DNA of 64,000 nt, from contig CM064697.1 of NCBI GenBank assembly GCA_032717465.1, positions 62,001-126,000 of the forward strand, in the 5' to 3' direction. The translations under genes and the position numbers were made by a program. Positions 14,701 through 23,872 of the stretch are shown one piece after another (the stretch's first letter is position 1; each line of letters starts with the position of its first letter). This stretch comes from Coenobita brevimanus (taxonomy: Eukaryota > Arthropoda > Malacostraca > Decapoda > Coenobitidae). Below the pieces are notes generated by a model. It saw only the letters and a list, made by a program, of their open reading frames with translations, searched no databases and was not told the origin of the DNA.

Positions 14701-17646
14701 AATCTACCTCTCCTCATCACAACACCAATACATTCCAGTCCCATCCTACCTCTCAACTCTTCCATTGTAAACCCAGACCCCCCAGGCCCTGCATGCAGGG
14801 ATGCACAGCACATCCACCTAATCATTGTGATTTTTAGTTTCCTAAACCCATGCTATGATTTGCAATGATTCACGGGAGAAATGACAAAGTTACGGTGCAT
14901 TTACCAAATGGGCGAAAACATTTGAGCCTGACCGACCCCCTGACTGCTTGGAATCATAGCGTAGAGTCGTGCAAACATACCAGTGACCTTCATTCCCTCC
15001 CCATAATTGTTCACAGTTTTTTCATAGCTCACTAACTTGACGTCAATGACATCAGTACTGTAAAGGGTTGTTCAATGCCGGAGGTTATTAAGAGAAATCA
15101 TCCAGGAAGAAAGGGAAATGAACAAGAAAAAGATGGAAGAAAATGTAGTGAAAATACTAAAGAAAAAAGAGAAAATGGTGAGAGAAACTGTAGAAAGGAA
15201 CAGATGTGTGGTAATATTTGGAAACAGGGAGGAGGAAGAAAAGGTTAGATTTGTGAGACTCAAGAGAGACATGAACCTGGTGAGAGGTAAATTAGGCAGA
15301 ATTGTCCCCGAAGGAGACAAGTGGGTAAAAGAAATTGAGGAAGTAAGGAGGATAGTGCCTTATAGGAAAGGGGAAACAAGACCAATGAGAGTCGAGTTGA
15401 CATCAGAAAGTTTAGTAAATGTTATACTCAAAATGACCTGGAAATTAAGCAAAGAGGCTGAAATGGAAAATATTATAATAAGAAAAGATTTAAATGAAGA
15501 AGAAAGAGAAGTTTTAAAATCATTGAAAGATCAAGTAAAGGAAAAAAATGATAAGAGGACAGAGGAAGAATGTAATACTTTTTTTTGGAGAGTATTGGAT
15601 ATGAAAGTAAGGAAGTGGTATATAAGGAAATAGAAGCAAAGGAAACTAAGGGGGATGGCTGTGAAAGATCAGAAATTGAGGAAGTGGTACTGACGGAGAA
15701 AAGGAGAGAAGAGGGTATAAAAAACATGAAAAATAATTTAAAGGTGATATACACTAATATTGATGATTTAATATCGGCCAGGCTTGAAATTAATGATTTC
15801 TTGAGAGAATATGAACCTGATGTCATGTGCTTTGTAGAGACCAAACTAAGAGAGGATATTGATGTTCATTTGGGAGATGGTAAATACAATCTGTGAAAGG
15901 GGAGGGAGTGACTAGAAATGTACCGGTGATAAAAGATATAAAAGTGGAGGTACAGGAAGTGTACAAATTATTGGAAACTCAAGATGTAAGGAAAGCCCCA
16001 GGACCTGATGTAATTTCTAATTGGGTACTGAAGGAATGCAGAGAACAACTGGCAGATAAAATTCACAGTTTAATCATGTGTTCTCTGGAAGAGGGGAAAG
16101 TGCCACAAGAATGGAAGAGGGCAAATGTGGTACCAATTTATAAGGGAGGAAACATGGAAGAACCCCTGAATTATAGACCAGTGTCTCTAACCAGCATGGT
16201 CACAAAATTGTGTGAGAGAATCCTGAAAGACAGATGGATAAAATATCCAGAAGAGATGAATATTTTGGCCGAATATCAGTTTGGATTCAGAAGTGGAAGG
16301 TCATGTGTTTCTAACTTGTTGAGCTTTTACTCAAGAGCGATTGACGTGGTACAGGAGAGAGATGGTTGGGTGGATTGTGTGTACTTAGACTTAGAGAAGG
16401 CCTTTGATAAGGTACCTCATAAGAGACTAATATGGAAACTAGAATATATAGGAGGACTGAAGGGGAAACTTCTGGAATGGATGAGAGACTTTTTGAGAGA
16501 CAGACAAATGAGGACAGTAATAAAGGATAGGATGTCTGGATGGAGGGAAGTAACAAGTGGAGTCCCCCAAGGCTCGGTGTTGGCGCCAGTAATGTTCCTG
16601 ATTTACGTAAATGATATGTTAGATAGAGTGAACAGTTATGCAAGTCTGTTTGCTGATGATGTAAAGATCTTGAGGAAGGTAGGGGTTGAGGAGGATTGTA
16701 AAATGCCGCACGAGGATCTGGATAGGATACATGATTGGAGCCGGAAGTGAGAAATGAAATTTAATATAAAGAAATGTAAAATATTGGATATGTGTAAAAG
16801 TACCAGGAGGCCATCAATGAATTATTTGTTGGGCAATGAATTAATCACTAAAATGAGAGAAGAGAAAGACTTAGGAGTGCTGGTCCAAGATAGTTTGTCA
16901 CCTGAAAAGCATATTAGTTAGTTAGAGAGACTTATAAACTCCTAACATAAGAGTAGCATTTCATTATATGGATTAGGAGATGATGAAAAAATTGATATTG
17001 GCCATGATCCGCCCCAGGTTAGAATATGCAGCGGTAGTGTGGTCCCCACACAAAAAGAAAGATATAAACAAGATTGAGAGAATACAAAGAACAGCAACCA
17101 AAATGGTCCCCAGTCTGGCAGATCTGTCATACAGAGAGAGGCTGGAAAAGCTGGATTTGCCTTCCTTAGAGGAAAGGAGAAAGAGGGGAGACATGATTGC
17201 AGTGTTCAGGACCATGATGGGAGTAGATAAAATTGACCGAAAAGATCTGTTTTTATGAGATAAGAGAGCAACAAGAGGACACGGAATGAAACTGAAAAAG
17301 TCAAGCTGCTTGAAGGATATCAAGAAATATAGCTTTCCTTACAGAAGTATAGATTTATGGAATAGCCTGGACAAAGAGATCATCCAGTCTAAAAACTTAA
17401 ACGAGTTTAAAGCTAAATTTGACTTACTGAGAAACAGCGATGGGAACCCACGAGCATAGCTTATTTCGTGTATATCTCAATTAGGTATACAGTATTGGGT
17501 AAATACATAAGTATTTGGAACGACTTAGACAAAAAGGTGGTGCATGAGAAAAACATTCATGTGTGTAAAAGTAAACTAGATAAATGTGGATATGGAGACA
17601 GGACAACACGAGCATCGCTCAATTCCTGTATACTACAAATAGGTAA

Positions 17647-17729
<83 letters not shown>

Positions 17730-17958
17730 CACCTAGCCTCTGCTAAGATGGGGGTTCGCGCTTTGCTCAGGATGCGAAAAGTTTCACAGATGAAGCGGGT
17801 GGTTACTGTCCTCCTAGAGCAAGAGGACGGGTGTGTGCGTGTGTGAAGGTCAAGGCATTGCCTTTAGATGGGACTATACAGTATGAGCTCTCAGCTTTCT
17901 TCAGGGAGGGTTAAATGCTGATGATCACAACCATCACATGATCCTGACCGACCCGGTG

Positions 17959-18038
<80 letters not shown>

Positions 18039-18726
18039 TCTAGTATGCCTTTCCCATACACCCTCCAGATTGTCAGCTTTATGTAAAATTTCTCTTATTT
18101 GCAGAGCTTTGGCACAAAAATGGCATCCAGATCATTATGATGGAGAGGAGAAGAAGAAAGCAGAGAAAATGTTTATTGATATTGCTGCAGCGAAAGAAGT
18201 GCTCACCGATGAAGGTTTGTGGAAGTTATTCCAGTCTAAATTCTCCCAAGGTCACTGATTGCACAGAATATAGGGGAGCTTGAGGCTAGGAGGCTGTAGT
18301 CCAGATCATTTATGGTGTAGATCATTTTAGTTTAAGAAATGCACGATAATGTCAAGAGTGCAGATCTTTATCTTGCATTGATAACAGAAACAACAATAAA
18401 CTAGTGCGTGATAACTAAGGGGTCACTTTACTGTAAAAGACTGTAAATGATTGCTGCTTACAGTATTTTTAAGAAAAATCATTATTACAGCACTGGTTTT
18501 TGCTAAGTACCTCATGGTAATTCAAGCCATCTAATCCAGATGGTAATGTTGATTCATTATCATTGCTTTTCCAGAGATGCGGGCAAAGTTTGATAATGGA
18601 GAAGATCCCCTAGACCCAGAGCAACAACAGGGTGGCCCAGGAGGTCATGGTTTCAATCCCTTCCAGCACTTCCACTTTCATCAAGGAGGCTTCCCTGGTG
18701 GTGGCTTCAAATTCCACTTCAACTAG
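1217..18726 (+). CDS. DNAJC3: DNAJC3 / P58-IPK co-chaperone gene, six 3' exons (partial)
   Basis: The joined coding sequence is 1217-1398, 6063-6213, 8298-8487, 13997-14165, 18105-18214 and 18575-18726: 954 bp, 317 residues plus a TAG stop. Family knowledge: DNAJC3 is an ER-lumenal J-protein with nine TPR repeats that binds unfolded clients and stimulates the Hsp70 BiP; it also restrains PERK/PKR-type kinases. In the sequence I see C-terminal TPR helices, then a J domain (RDYYKILGVRRNAN...), HPD, FIDIAAAKEVLTD, a GEDPLDPEQQ stretch, a Gly/Phe/His-rich tail and the end FKFHFN. The family is about 500 residues, so about 190 N-terminal residues, the signal peptide and the promoter lie left of the window. 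All junctions are GT-AG and phases agree. Introns are 4664, 2084, 5509, 3939 and 360 bp; the four long ones are repeat-filled. No frameshift or premature stop: this looks like a functional gene. Confidence 0.95.
1530..2625 (+). mobile_element. LINE family A fragment, decayed (intronic)
   Basis: Broken frames give FLEKGKKLYAAVMNLEKAYDR, then CVMFPWLFSFYMDRVN, then a region matching family A around EMENVSAFQYF.SVMSKNGSLEDEVLERIQEGRKVVGSLK. It ends near 2620 with the family A 3' sequence (gtggccacctcttacaggattgaggtgtctgg..gatagatat). It is a reverse transcriptase pseudogene with several frameshifts and stops, lying sense to DNAJC3 inside its intron. Confidence 0.8.
2745..5165 (-). mobile_element. 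LINE family A fragment, minus strand, split by a Tigger element
   Basis: Reading the minus strand, the segment encodes the endonuclease-RT linker (GVQGTEWWNEEVREAVAQKKKAYSEW, near 5050-5150) and the RT start (GYHRGICLLSVIRKVYGMILIDRVREITEELVGEEQGGFRKGRGCVDQIFILRSLVEKL, near 2750-2945). The two parts are separated by the transposon at 2939-4365. The minus-strand copy at 30.9-32.9 kb has the same parts without the interruption. The element is 3' truncated at about 2745. Confidence 0.8.
2939..4365 (-). mobile_element. Tigger-like (pogo) DNA transposon, truncated transposase, TA target duplication
   Basis: The ends are inverted repeats of the form CACTCA(T/A)CCCTC(G/T)GCTATCAC, flanked by TA at 2937-2938 and 4366-4367. 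It interrupts a family A LINE exactly at that TA. A 268-codon minus-strand frame (3264-4070) reads VINYWKCFSVKQAVNLMVQCCDNVTQATIRHAWRNLLEG and then a Glu/Asp-rich region. This resembles the C-terminal part of Tigger/CENP-B-type transposases after the DDE domain. The DDE domain and the DNA-binding half are missing, so the element is non-autonomous. Confidence 0.8.
5160..5342. mobile_element. Short hAT-like or MITE fragment (uncertain)
   Basis: AT-rich sequence running into GGTTACAGCACTACAC just before a CA repeat. On the minus strand it starts GTGTAGTGCTGTAACCGATA, a form common at ends of short hAT-type elements. Only one end is visible and no target duplication was found. Confidence 0.25.
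5347..5409. repeat. (CA)n microsatellite
   Basis: Uninterrupted CA dinucleotides directly left of a tRNA-derived SINE. Confidence 0.97.
5410..5654 (+). mobile_element. tRNA-derived SINE, copy 1, between CA repeats
   Basis: A pol III A box (TGGCTCAGTGG, 5414-5424) and a decayed B box (GGTTTGCGCC, 5457-5466) stand at tRNA spacing. They are followed by a body with GATGCGAAAAGTTTCACTGAC and GTGTGTGAAGGTCAAGGC. The element ends ...CCCGATGAATTACACAC in a second CA tract. Two further copies (17723 and 26963) share the whole body. The parent tRNA is not certain; the anticodon-arm region of copy 3 looks Gly-like. Confidence 0.75.
5655..5736. repeat. (AC)n microsatellite at SINE 3' end
   Basis: AC dinucleotides with one GC interruption, directly following the SINE body. 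Confidence 0.97.
6063..6213 (+). CDS. DNAJC3: DNAJC3 exon: TPR linker (SEIRECLKLDPDHK)
   Basis: The first base completes the Ser codon split from the previous exon, then 50 codons read EIRECLKLDPDHKDCFQVYKKVKKVNKLNSDAQEFINNKEYNECVSSAKK. The acceptor is cttcctcag and the donor is AAG|gtgaga. The RECLKLDPDHK..CF..YK.VKK.NKL pattern is the most recognisable DNAJC3-specific TPR signature in this window. It ends in phase 0, which fits the next exon. Confidence 0.94.
6679..7424. mobile_element. piggyBac-type MITE at a TTAA site
   Basis: The left end TTAA|CCCGCCGCGTCC and right end GATGCGGCGGG|TTAA form inverted repeats starting with CCC, flanked by the TTAA duplication (6675-6678, 7425-7428) that defines piggyBac insertions. 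The 746-bp interior has no transposase frame, so it is a non-autonomous derivative. It lies in the DNAJC3 intron between the exons at 6063 and 8298. Confidence 0.82.
7429..8297. other. DNAJC3 intron, unassigned dispersed-repeat-like sequence
   Basis: The part from 7790 to 8010 (GACAGACAGACACAAACAAACAGAC... CCAGTCTGGGACGGGG) has the look of an old dispersed element: a run of GACAGACA followed by a G-rich end. It has no second copy in this window. No coding potential was seen before the exon at 8298. Confidence 0.35.
8298..8487 (+). CDS. DNAJC3: DNAJC3 exon: C-terminal TPRs
   Basis: Sixty-three codons plus one base read ILREEKQEPEVQFLAHDKLCQCSAHTDPTQAISYCQKALSVKEEPRLYCEMGDAHIADEMFDE plus the first G of the next codon. 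The acceptor is tgttttacag and the donor is GAAG|gtgagt. The segment carries TPR-like helices (AISYCQKALSVKEEPRLYCEMGDAHIADEMFDEA). It is rather divergent in its first half from vertebrate relatives, as expected for an invertebrate copy. Confidence 0.92.
8905..9970 (+). mobile_element. LINE family D reverse transcriptase fragment
   Basis: Broken frames read EVYAEIIKCSGESGMKYLMEIYKKGWMSETVPAECKKTVIVPLYK, GKVYGRTIIEKVR, DEQGGFRSGRGCVDQIFAVRQIVEKA, FMAFMDLERAYDKVNREGLW, then WLFNKYMDEVVREVK and LLYADDAVLLANTRQEL (the YADD catalytic motif is intact near 9645). Several frame breaks make it a pseudogene. Its 3' part is cut off at about 9970, where unrelated sequence starts. Confidence 0.85.
9971..10380. 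other. Unassigned intronic repeat sequence
   Basis: A poly-T run (10037-10060), then CATCATCATC and a block CCTCCTTTCCCACCCGAGGGCAGGGTGAGG that recurs in altered form near 56990 and 59920. Parts near 10280-10330 (AAGCCCATGGAATCCTGGCT) recur at 50625. It is a dispersed repeat without coding content. Confidence 0.4.
10380..10980 (+). mobile_element. LINE family E C-terminal RT fragment
   Basis: The frame gives LTLYRGFICPCVEYNSHVWVGFPHTAILSRVESKAFRLMN, then a second frame HYFNGHCSSELFACIPPPLRWACSTCLAANSHPFSVPLSNARVNRYSQSFIYATGQLWNCLPLSVFPASCDLQSFKCSVSRHLEM. This is the conserved C-terminal domain of jockey/CR1-superfamily LINEs. It ends in an (AAAAC)n tail at 10965-10980. It is 5' truncated. 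Other copies are at 25406 and 44200. Confidence 0.85.
11000..12290 (-). mobile_element. LINE family D fragment, minus strand
   Basis: On the minus strand the segments read DEQGGFRSGRGCVDQIFAVRQRVKKACEDYK (about 12080-12190), ANIEKCKVMVTERQGDSQCDVTVNGQRLELVGAFKYLGTMIEKRGICAKEVECRVAQGRKVAGAMKALKRNRGL (11450-11700) and ICAVKTVDRTRNNAMRERCGVRKSVDTRIEEC (11204-11434). It has the same order as the plus-strand family D copy but reaches further 3'. It carries frame breaks and a poly-A run inside the RT region. Confidence 0.85.
12310..12955. repeat. Tandem array, four units of about 165-178 bp
   Basis: A recognisable line (GAG(G/A)CAG(G/A)(C/T)TGG...GCCAGC(A/G)TG) recurs at about 12368, 12531, 12704 and 12882. 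Each unit also carries a CACAGAAGGA(A/G)CT(G/A)CAGGCA segment and AGTGAGAGTGAGATGCA. Units are clearly diverged. The array lies in the DNAJC3 intron upstream of the exon at 13997. Confidence 0.85.
13055..13480. repeat. Tandem duplication of about 218 bp, G-rich
   Basis: Two successive copies share GTGGGGGTGAGGGAGGATG, GGGGGGTAGTATGGTAGGA, AGCAATCATAGCAGGGAAAT and GGAGGGAGGTGGGGAGCTT, offset by about 218 bp (13058 and 13277). Runs of 9-13 G are present in each copy. It is intronic. Confidence 0.9.
13997..14165 (+). CDS. DNAJC3: DNAJC3 exon: last TPR and start of J domain
   Basis: After the acceptor tctctcaacag the exon completes an Ala codon and reads VNDYQKALNIDENFQRAKEGLERAQKLKKQASKRDYYKILGVRRNANKREITKAYR, ending on a split Arg codon before gtaaga. 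It joins the last TPR (DYQKAL) to helix I and helix II of the J domain (RDYYKILGV...ITKAYR). The basic KLKKQASKR linker between them is a family feature. Confidence 0.95.
14385..14460. repeat. (TCTA)n/(TCTG)n microsatellite
   Basis: TCTATC, TCTGTC and TCTC repeats adjoining the 3' end of a minus-strand family C LINE. Confidence 0.9.
14462..14840 (-). mobile_element. LINE family C 3' fragment, minus strand
   Basis: On the minus strand the frame reads MIRWMCCASLHAGPGGSGFTMEELRGRMGLECIGVVMRRGRLRWFGHVETMGDDNWVQEVRSVNTGGGVAGGRPRKTWDEVIICDLRVRD, the extreme C-terminus of family C. It continues to the 3' UTR end GGCTCCAACATGC. It is 5' truncated and sits 300 bp after a DNAJC3 exon, in antisense. 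Confidence 0.88.
15070..17650 (+). mobile_element. LINE family B (jockey/CR1-like), ORF1 plus internally deleted ORF2
   Basis: A first frame (15118-15633, 171 aa) is a Lys/Glu-rich coiled-coil-like ORF1. A second frame begins the apurinic-type endonuclease (LKVIYTNIDDLISARLEINDFLREYEPDVMCFVETKL, 15723-15895) but breaks after about 55 residues and jumps to the RT region. The RT reads RKAPGPDVISNWVLKECREQL, GFRSGRSCVSNLL, DLEKAFDKVPH, SGVPQGSVLAPVMFLIYVNDM and FADD at 16649-16660, then PRLEYAAVVWSPHKKKDINKIERIQRTATKMVPSL. Most of the endonuclease is deleted. The 3' end runs into GGTAAATA and a CA tract. It lies sense within the DNAJC3 intron before the HPD exon. Confidence 0.9.
17651..17722. 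repeat. (AC)n microsatellite
   Basis: AC dinucleotides between the family B LINE 3' end and a SINE body. Confidence 0.97.
17723..17957 (+). mobile_element. tRNA-derived SINE, copy 2, A box deleted
   Basis: It matches copy 1 from CACCTAG onward: GGGGGTTCGCGCT (B-box region), GGATGCGAAAAGTTTCACAGA, GTGTGTGAAGGTCAAGGC, and ends CCCGGTGAAACACAC. The tRNA head with the A box is missing: CACTCACACTCACCTAG joins the CA tract directly. It would be transcriptionally dead. Confidence 0.75.
17958..18036. repeat. (CA)n microsatellite before DNAJC3 exon
   Basis: CA dinucleotides at the SINE 3' end, ending about 68 bp before the acceptor of the HPD exon. Confidence 0.97.
18105..18214 (+). CDS. DNAJC3: DNAJC3 exon: J domain with HPD motif
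   Basis: The exon reads (R)ALAQKWHPDHYDGEEKKKAEKMFIDIAAAKEVLTDE. The catalytic loop His-Pro-Asp that stimulates Hsp70 ATPase is intact at 18124-18132. The acceptor is ttatttgcag and the donor is GAAG|gtttgt, a weaker donor than the others. A long (CA)n tract ends only about 68 bp upstream of this exon. Confidence 0.95.
18575..18726 (+). CDS. DNAJC3: DNAJC3 last exon: Gly/Phe-rich tail and stop
   Basis: The exon completes Glu and reads MRAKFDNGEDPLDPEQQQGGPGGHGFNPFQHFHFHQGGFPGGGFKFHFN, stop TAG at 18724-18726. The MR.KFD.GEDPLD...QQGG pattern and the FKFHFN end are characteristic of DNAJC3. There is no KDEL-type retention signal, as in other family members. The acceptor is gcttttccag. Intron 5 is only 360 bp and unique. 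Confidence 0.95.
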
Positions 18727-18917
18727 TTCATTTTATAGTGTAGAGAATTTATATAGATTTATTTATTGTAAGTGTGTATGGGAGTGTGATTTTTTTTTTT
18801 TTCTGATAAACTGTATCTTGAAACCGTGAATTTTGAGTATTTTGCTTTTTTTCTTTTTTTTTTCCATTTGATTATATTACATAGATTGCAGTCATAACTG
18901 GAAGATGTCACACAGTG

Positions 18918-18958
<41 letters not shown>

Positions 18959-21900
18959 ATAAACTAAAGGTGGATGCCACCATCCATTGTGTGAAGATAC
19001 CATGTTTCATTTGTTTAACCCACAGTGGGTTGTTGTTGTTGTTATTATTATTTTTTATTTTATTTTTTTATAAGTTGGAAGGTAAACTTATTCTTCAGCA
19101 TCCTAGTCATGGAGCCACTCATTGAAACTAGTGACTGTAGTCTTTACTCATGTACAAAAATAGTATTTTTCCAATATTATTTCCTCCACTTACACAAGAC
19201 AGCAATTGTTATTTGTGACTTTATACTGTATACATTTTTTACAATGTGTGAAGCAGAACTGTAACTGTACAGTATTGTGTGTAATAACCACAAATTATTG
19301 AGGTACATGATGCATTAACTCATGCATCCCAAATGAATTAATGAAATTTCCTAATCATAAACCTAGTTTTCAGTCTTTACTAGGAATACTGTAAAAGAAT
19401 GAAAGAAAAAAAAAATGAAAGAAAGAAAAACTAGTCTTATATGTGCAGATGTGCACAGTCTTCTTGGTAGTAAGTCTGGAATATTTTGTAGCAAAAACTA
19501 GCAATGTTGGAGACCAGAGGGTCTCCTGAAACATAACAGAGGAAGTGCAGGACATCCTTATTGTTTAGTGGCCTGACCAATACTGAATGGTATTGCAGGA
19601 GAGCTGCAGTACATAGCTGAGTTGAAGAAAATGGGGGAATATTGGGGAAAGATGTTTGCATCAGAGGATGTTGCGTGGAGTGCAAGGGTTAAGCTAGTTG
19701 GTATTTGTTGCCTGAAAATTTTTAAATACAGTAATGCAAAACCGTAAATTGTCTATACAATGCCATATTCGAGTTTATTTATTTATTTATTTTTTTTAAT
19801 GAATGCCTGCTGATGTCACGACTCAAGTCATCTGAGATGGCCAAATATAAAAGGCCTTGAATCAGCTTTTTTCTCTCTGTTGCCATCATTCATTCCATGT
19901 TATGTCATCTGTCAGTTGTGTTTATACTCTTCTACTTCAGTCTTCTTACACATTCTGATTTAATCGTTCTACCCATCAAATTTGATAGTTTATTCCAGAT
20001 TATTGTTCATATTTCCATTCATTCCAAATAATATATCCATTTCAGTGTGCTTTATTCACCTCAAAATATTCTGCCTGCTTGTCAAGTAATTTGTTCATGT
20101 TTTTCTTTTAAGTGGCCTAGCATTCTTGTCATACATAGACTGCTTTTGACTTGACAGTAATGTATATCATTACCACTATCAGATGGCCTGTTTATTAGTA
20201 CTGTATTGTCCCCTCTTTATAAGTGTAGATTTGCCACCAACATCTGCATTTACTGGTTCAAGTACTTTTCTCATGCCTCATCCTTCTTGTTATGCTTACT
20301 TGACATGGTGCCATAGTGCTGGTGCATTTCCAACTCACTCAGATGTTTTACTGCACATACCATTATTTAAAGCCCACAGCTTAACTGTCATCATTAACTC
20401 TCATGATGAGTTGTTAAGATGTCATCCAGACTTATTGACATTGTATCTATTTTTAGTAGACTAATCCTCCAGCAGCACTTGCAAACAAATTAATAATATT
20501 CTCCTTCCCAAACACACTATGCAGGAACACTAGACAGACAGTGACAAATGATTCATATGGGCACAATACTGTGTTGGCAATAATTGTGTTTGGCTTAACT
20601 CTCGTGGTAAGTCTTCTGTAAGTTTCTGTGACATGGTCAGAGGGAGTGGAGTGAAGGCAGCCTCTGACTGCACACAAAGGAAAACATTCCCATGGATTTT
20701 ATTTGTGCCAGAAATTGGTTATATTGGTATAAATTGTATACCATCATCTTTGCTGATGTTTACACTATAAGATAGGCAAATAAAAACATACAAAGCTGAT
20801 GAGTAAAAGTTCCAAAATGCAATGAGAATAAACTGGAACAGTGAGAATAAACTAGTTCCAGAGTAAAAATAGCTTCTGAACCTTCTAGTGCAAAATTTTC
20901 TCTGCACTGTGCAAGAGCAGAGTACTGTATATGTCTAGACGCAGAATTTCACAAGCTTTCAAGTATTGTTTTTGGAATTTCGATACCACCAATAGTTTTT
21001 GAGTAAATTGCTAAAAATCGTGCGCAGCTGATTGAGAGTGTTGGCCTTGAAACAGACATCTTTCCCAATGACTGACTAAGGTTTGATGCACCTCATGCTA
21101 AAACCTAATTTTTGGTGAATATTTTGTCAAAAATTGCCTAATCTGTATTACTTCAGCCCAAAACTGATAATTACACAAAGTGCATCATTGGTTACTCTTC
21201 AGCTCAACTCTGGTATGTTGCAATTTGCGTCATCATTCGCAAGAGGGTTAAAGAAAAAAAAAAGCGAATGAATGGCAACCCCCCCTCCCACACACACACA
21301 CACATTGAACTAACAGTGAGTAACTATTCTATTAATTGAAGAAAAAAATATATCTGCTGTGTCGATTTGAATGATATTGATTGCATAACTAAGTTGATCT
21401 GAACTCTGAACATACAGATACAAGGAAAACGCTTATTAAGACTAGTACACGCTACACAAGTTTGCATATAGGACACATATTTTATTGTGTACACTGAATA
21501 ATATGTCATATCCAAACCATTAAACATACAGTAGTCTGACCCAGCCTCTCTAAAAAGTTAGCTTTTTAATTTTTGGTTTCAGGAAGTAGGTAGAAGAATG
21601 TGGTTGAATAACAGAGGATATCTTAATAAGTTACAATTGAATTTGTTTAGTTTTACCCAGATTTACAGGTTATGTTAATATTTTTAAACTTATGAAGGTA
21701 TACATGATGGGCATTTTATTTATTGTTATTTACTTCTATGTGAGTGTGAGGAACAGTTCAAGATATTATAGAATGAGTTAGGATGTAATTACATTCACTG
21801 TTGTGACTGGTCTTCTTAATCTGTGGAGTGTGCAATGACCTGCTCCAGGAGCCTCCTTTACTGGGCAATTTTTGAAGTGTGGGTTTGATTGGCATAGCCT

Positions 21901-22500
21901 GAGCTGTGACTTGCACTGCCTTATAAACACAGCTGGAACTGTGACTTGCATTCCACTGGTTAAACTAGAAAGATAGCAAAGTTTACCATCCCATTAGCTG
22001 ATGATGCTCAAGTACACAAGTTAGGACATTATAGCAGCTTTGGGTGTCTAAAAGCTCAGATATTTGTCAGGTAAACTTGTACATTGATGGTACAAATGAT
22101 TTAGTTTATCATTCATTCTAAAGGTTTCTGTTGGCACTAGGATTGCTTATAATTAGTTGTAAGAAAAAATACTTTAGTTGAAAAGATTTTTACATTTATA
22201 ATTAGCTGCCATTTCTCAAAACTCATTCAGAGTCAGAGCTTAATGAATTAACTTAGAAACTGGAGATGCAAGAGCTATCTGAAGAGTTTCATTAATAAGA
22301 GTTTGAGATGTTTTGTTCTAGTATGTGATTTTCATTAGTTTAACTACAATTGCATTTTCTGTTTGAAAATATATTACCAGGTTATGGACAAGTTACCTCA
22401 CTGTTGTTAATTTTACAACCTTTCCATTGAAACCAAGTAATATAAGTGTTGGAAAACATTTACAAACAATATTATATTGAAACTGTTGTACTGTCCTACT
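18727..22500 (+). other. DNAJC3 3' UTR and downstream unique flank
   Basis: This AT-rich stretch follows the stop codon with no recognised transposon and no credible reading frame. It begins with T-rich runs (18790-18950) that would lie in the 3' UTR. No canonical AATAAA was found close to the stop. One AATAAA occurs near 20780 (gcaaataaaaac), so the transcript end is not assigned. A few CA runs (21289-21304) and poly-A/T tracts are the only simple repeats. Confidence 0.5.
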
Positions 22501-22510
22501 GCCATCAGTC

Positions 22511-22553
22511 ATGCCGAGGACTTTGTTTCAGCTTCAGGAAGTCATAGCAAAGG
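22511..22553 (+). other. Possible small first coding exon (speculative)
   Basis: An ATG followed by 14 codons (MPRTLFQLQEVIAK) and one base runs into a perfect donor, G|GTAAGTA. The surroundings are unique, non-repeat sequence. I do not recognise the peptide, and no matching acceptor exon was found downstream in the window. A chance ATG plus donor is quite possible. Confidence 0.2.
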
Positions 22554-22559
22554 GTAAGT

Positions 22560-23250
22560 AATTTGTGGTTCCATTTATGCACTGCTTTATGATCATTATT
22601 TTTGAAATTACAATAATGTTATAGTTGATGTACATTCCATGTTTTGTCCTAAACAACAACTCTGCCCAGTTATCATTGTGCATTAACATAAATTTTCTTA
22701 TCAGTTGTAGAATTTGCATAAGTTCTCTCTTCTCATTATTACTGTACAATACCTCTGTATTCTGTTTGCATAATGTTGCTCTCCTTTCTATAGCACTGTA
22801 CCTGTGTATTCTGAGACTCACAACCTGTCCTTCCATCCTTTAATACCACTACATTTTGGAAATCACAGCCTTTCCTGTAAGATCTCTTCCTCATTTTAAA
22901 ATTTCTTTTGACAGGTTTCTCCCGACTTCAGAAAACCTCATCTCCAGGGTCATACTAGAACTTGAATGTCCCTTTCATGAAATTATGAACTTCAAATTTT
23001 GGACTTATTTTTATCGTGAATCATTAAGTCTAAAATTATTTAAAGTATTGGATTTGTGACCTATGATAAAGCTCTTCTGCAACCGAATGCAATGTTCATT
23101 ACACTGCAGACTTCATTTATAAACACAAAGCTACTGAGCTACCTACTGTATACTTCCCCCTCCCCCTCCCACCACACACACACACAATCATCATAGTCTT
23201 CAGTGCCTGAATGTTATGCGGCTACTTTCTGTGGTACCATAAATTTTGAG

Positions 23251-23251
<1 letters not shown>
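22560..23251. other. Unique AT-rich intergenic sequence
   Basis: No repeat, coding region or RNA gene recognised, apart from a short pyrimidine/CA stretch at 23150-23190. Confidence 0.5.

Positions 23252-23286
<35 letters not shown>
23252..23286. repeat. (CA)n microsatellite
   Basis: CA dinucleotides directly left of a family B LINE fragment. Confidence 0.95.
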
Positions 23287-23287
<1 letters not shown>

Positions 23288-23290
23288 CAC

Positions 23291-23872
23291 AATTGGATAC
23301 TGAAGGAATGCAGAGAACAACTGGTGGATAAAATTCACAGTTTAATCATGTGTTCTCTGGAAGAGGGGAAAGTGCCACAAGAATGGAAGAGGGCAAATGT
23401 GGTACCAATTTATAAGGGAGGAAACAGGGAAGAACCCCTGAATTATAGACCAGTGTCACTAACCAGCATGGTCACAAAATTGTGTGAGAGAATCCTGAAA
23501 GACAGATGGATAAAATATCTAGAAGAGATGAATATTTTGGCTGAATGTCAGTTTGGATTCAAAAGTGGAAGGTCATGTGTTTCCAACTTGTTGAGCTTTT
23601 ACTCAAGCGCGATTGACGTGGTAGAGGAGAGAGATGGTTGGGTGAATTGTGTTTCCTTAGACTTAGAGAAGGCCTTTGATAAGGTACCTCATAAGAGACT
23701 AATGTGGAAACTAGAATATATAGGAGGACTGAAGGAGAAACTCCTGGAATGGATGAGAGACTTTTTGAGAGACAGACAAATGAGGACAGTAATAAAGGAT
23801 AGGATGTCTGGATGGAGGGAAGTAACAAGTGGAGTCCCTCAAGGCTCAGTGTTGGCGCCAGTAATGTTCCTT
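23291..23872 (+). mobile_element. LINE family B RT fragment, second copy
   Basis: The uninterrupted frame reads NWILKECREQLVDKIHSLIMCSLEEGKVPQEWKRANVVPIYKGG ... GFKSGRSCVSNLLSFYSSAIDVVEERDGWVNCVSLDLEKAFDKVPHKRL ... SGVPQGSVLAPVMF. It is nearly the same as 16015-16600 of the first copy. It starts abruptly after a CA tract and stops abruptly at the start of a family A 3' end, before FADD, so it is truncated at both ends. Confidence 0.9.
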
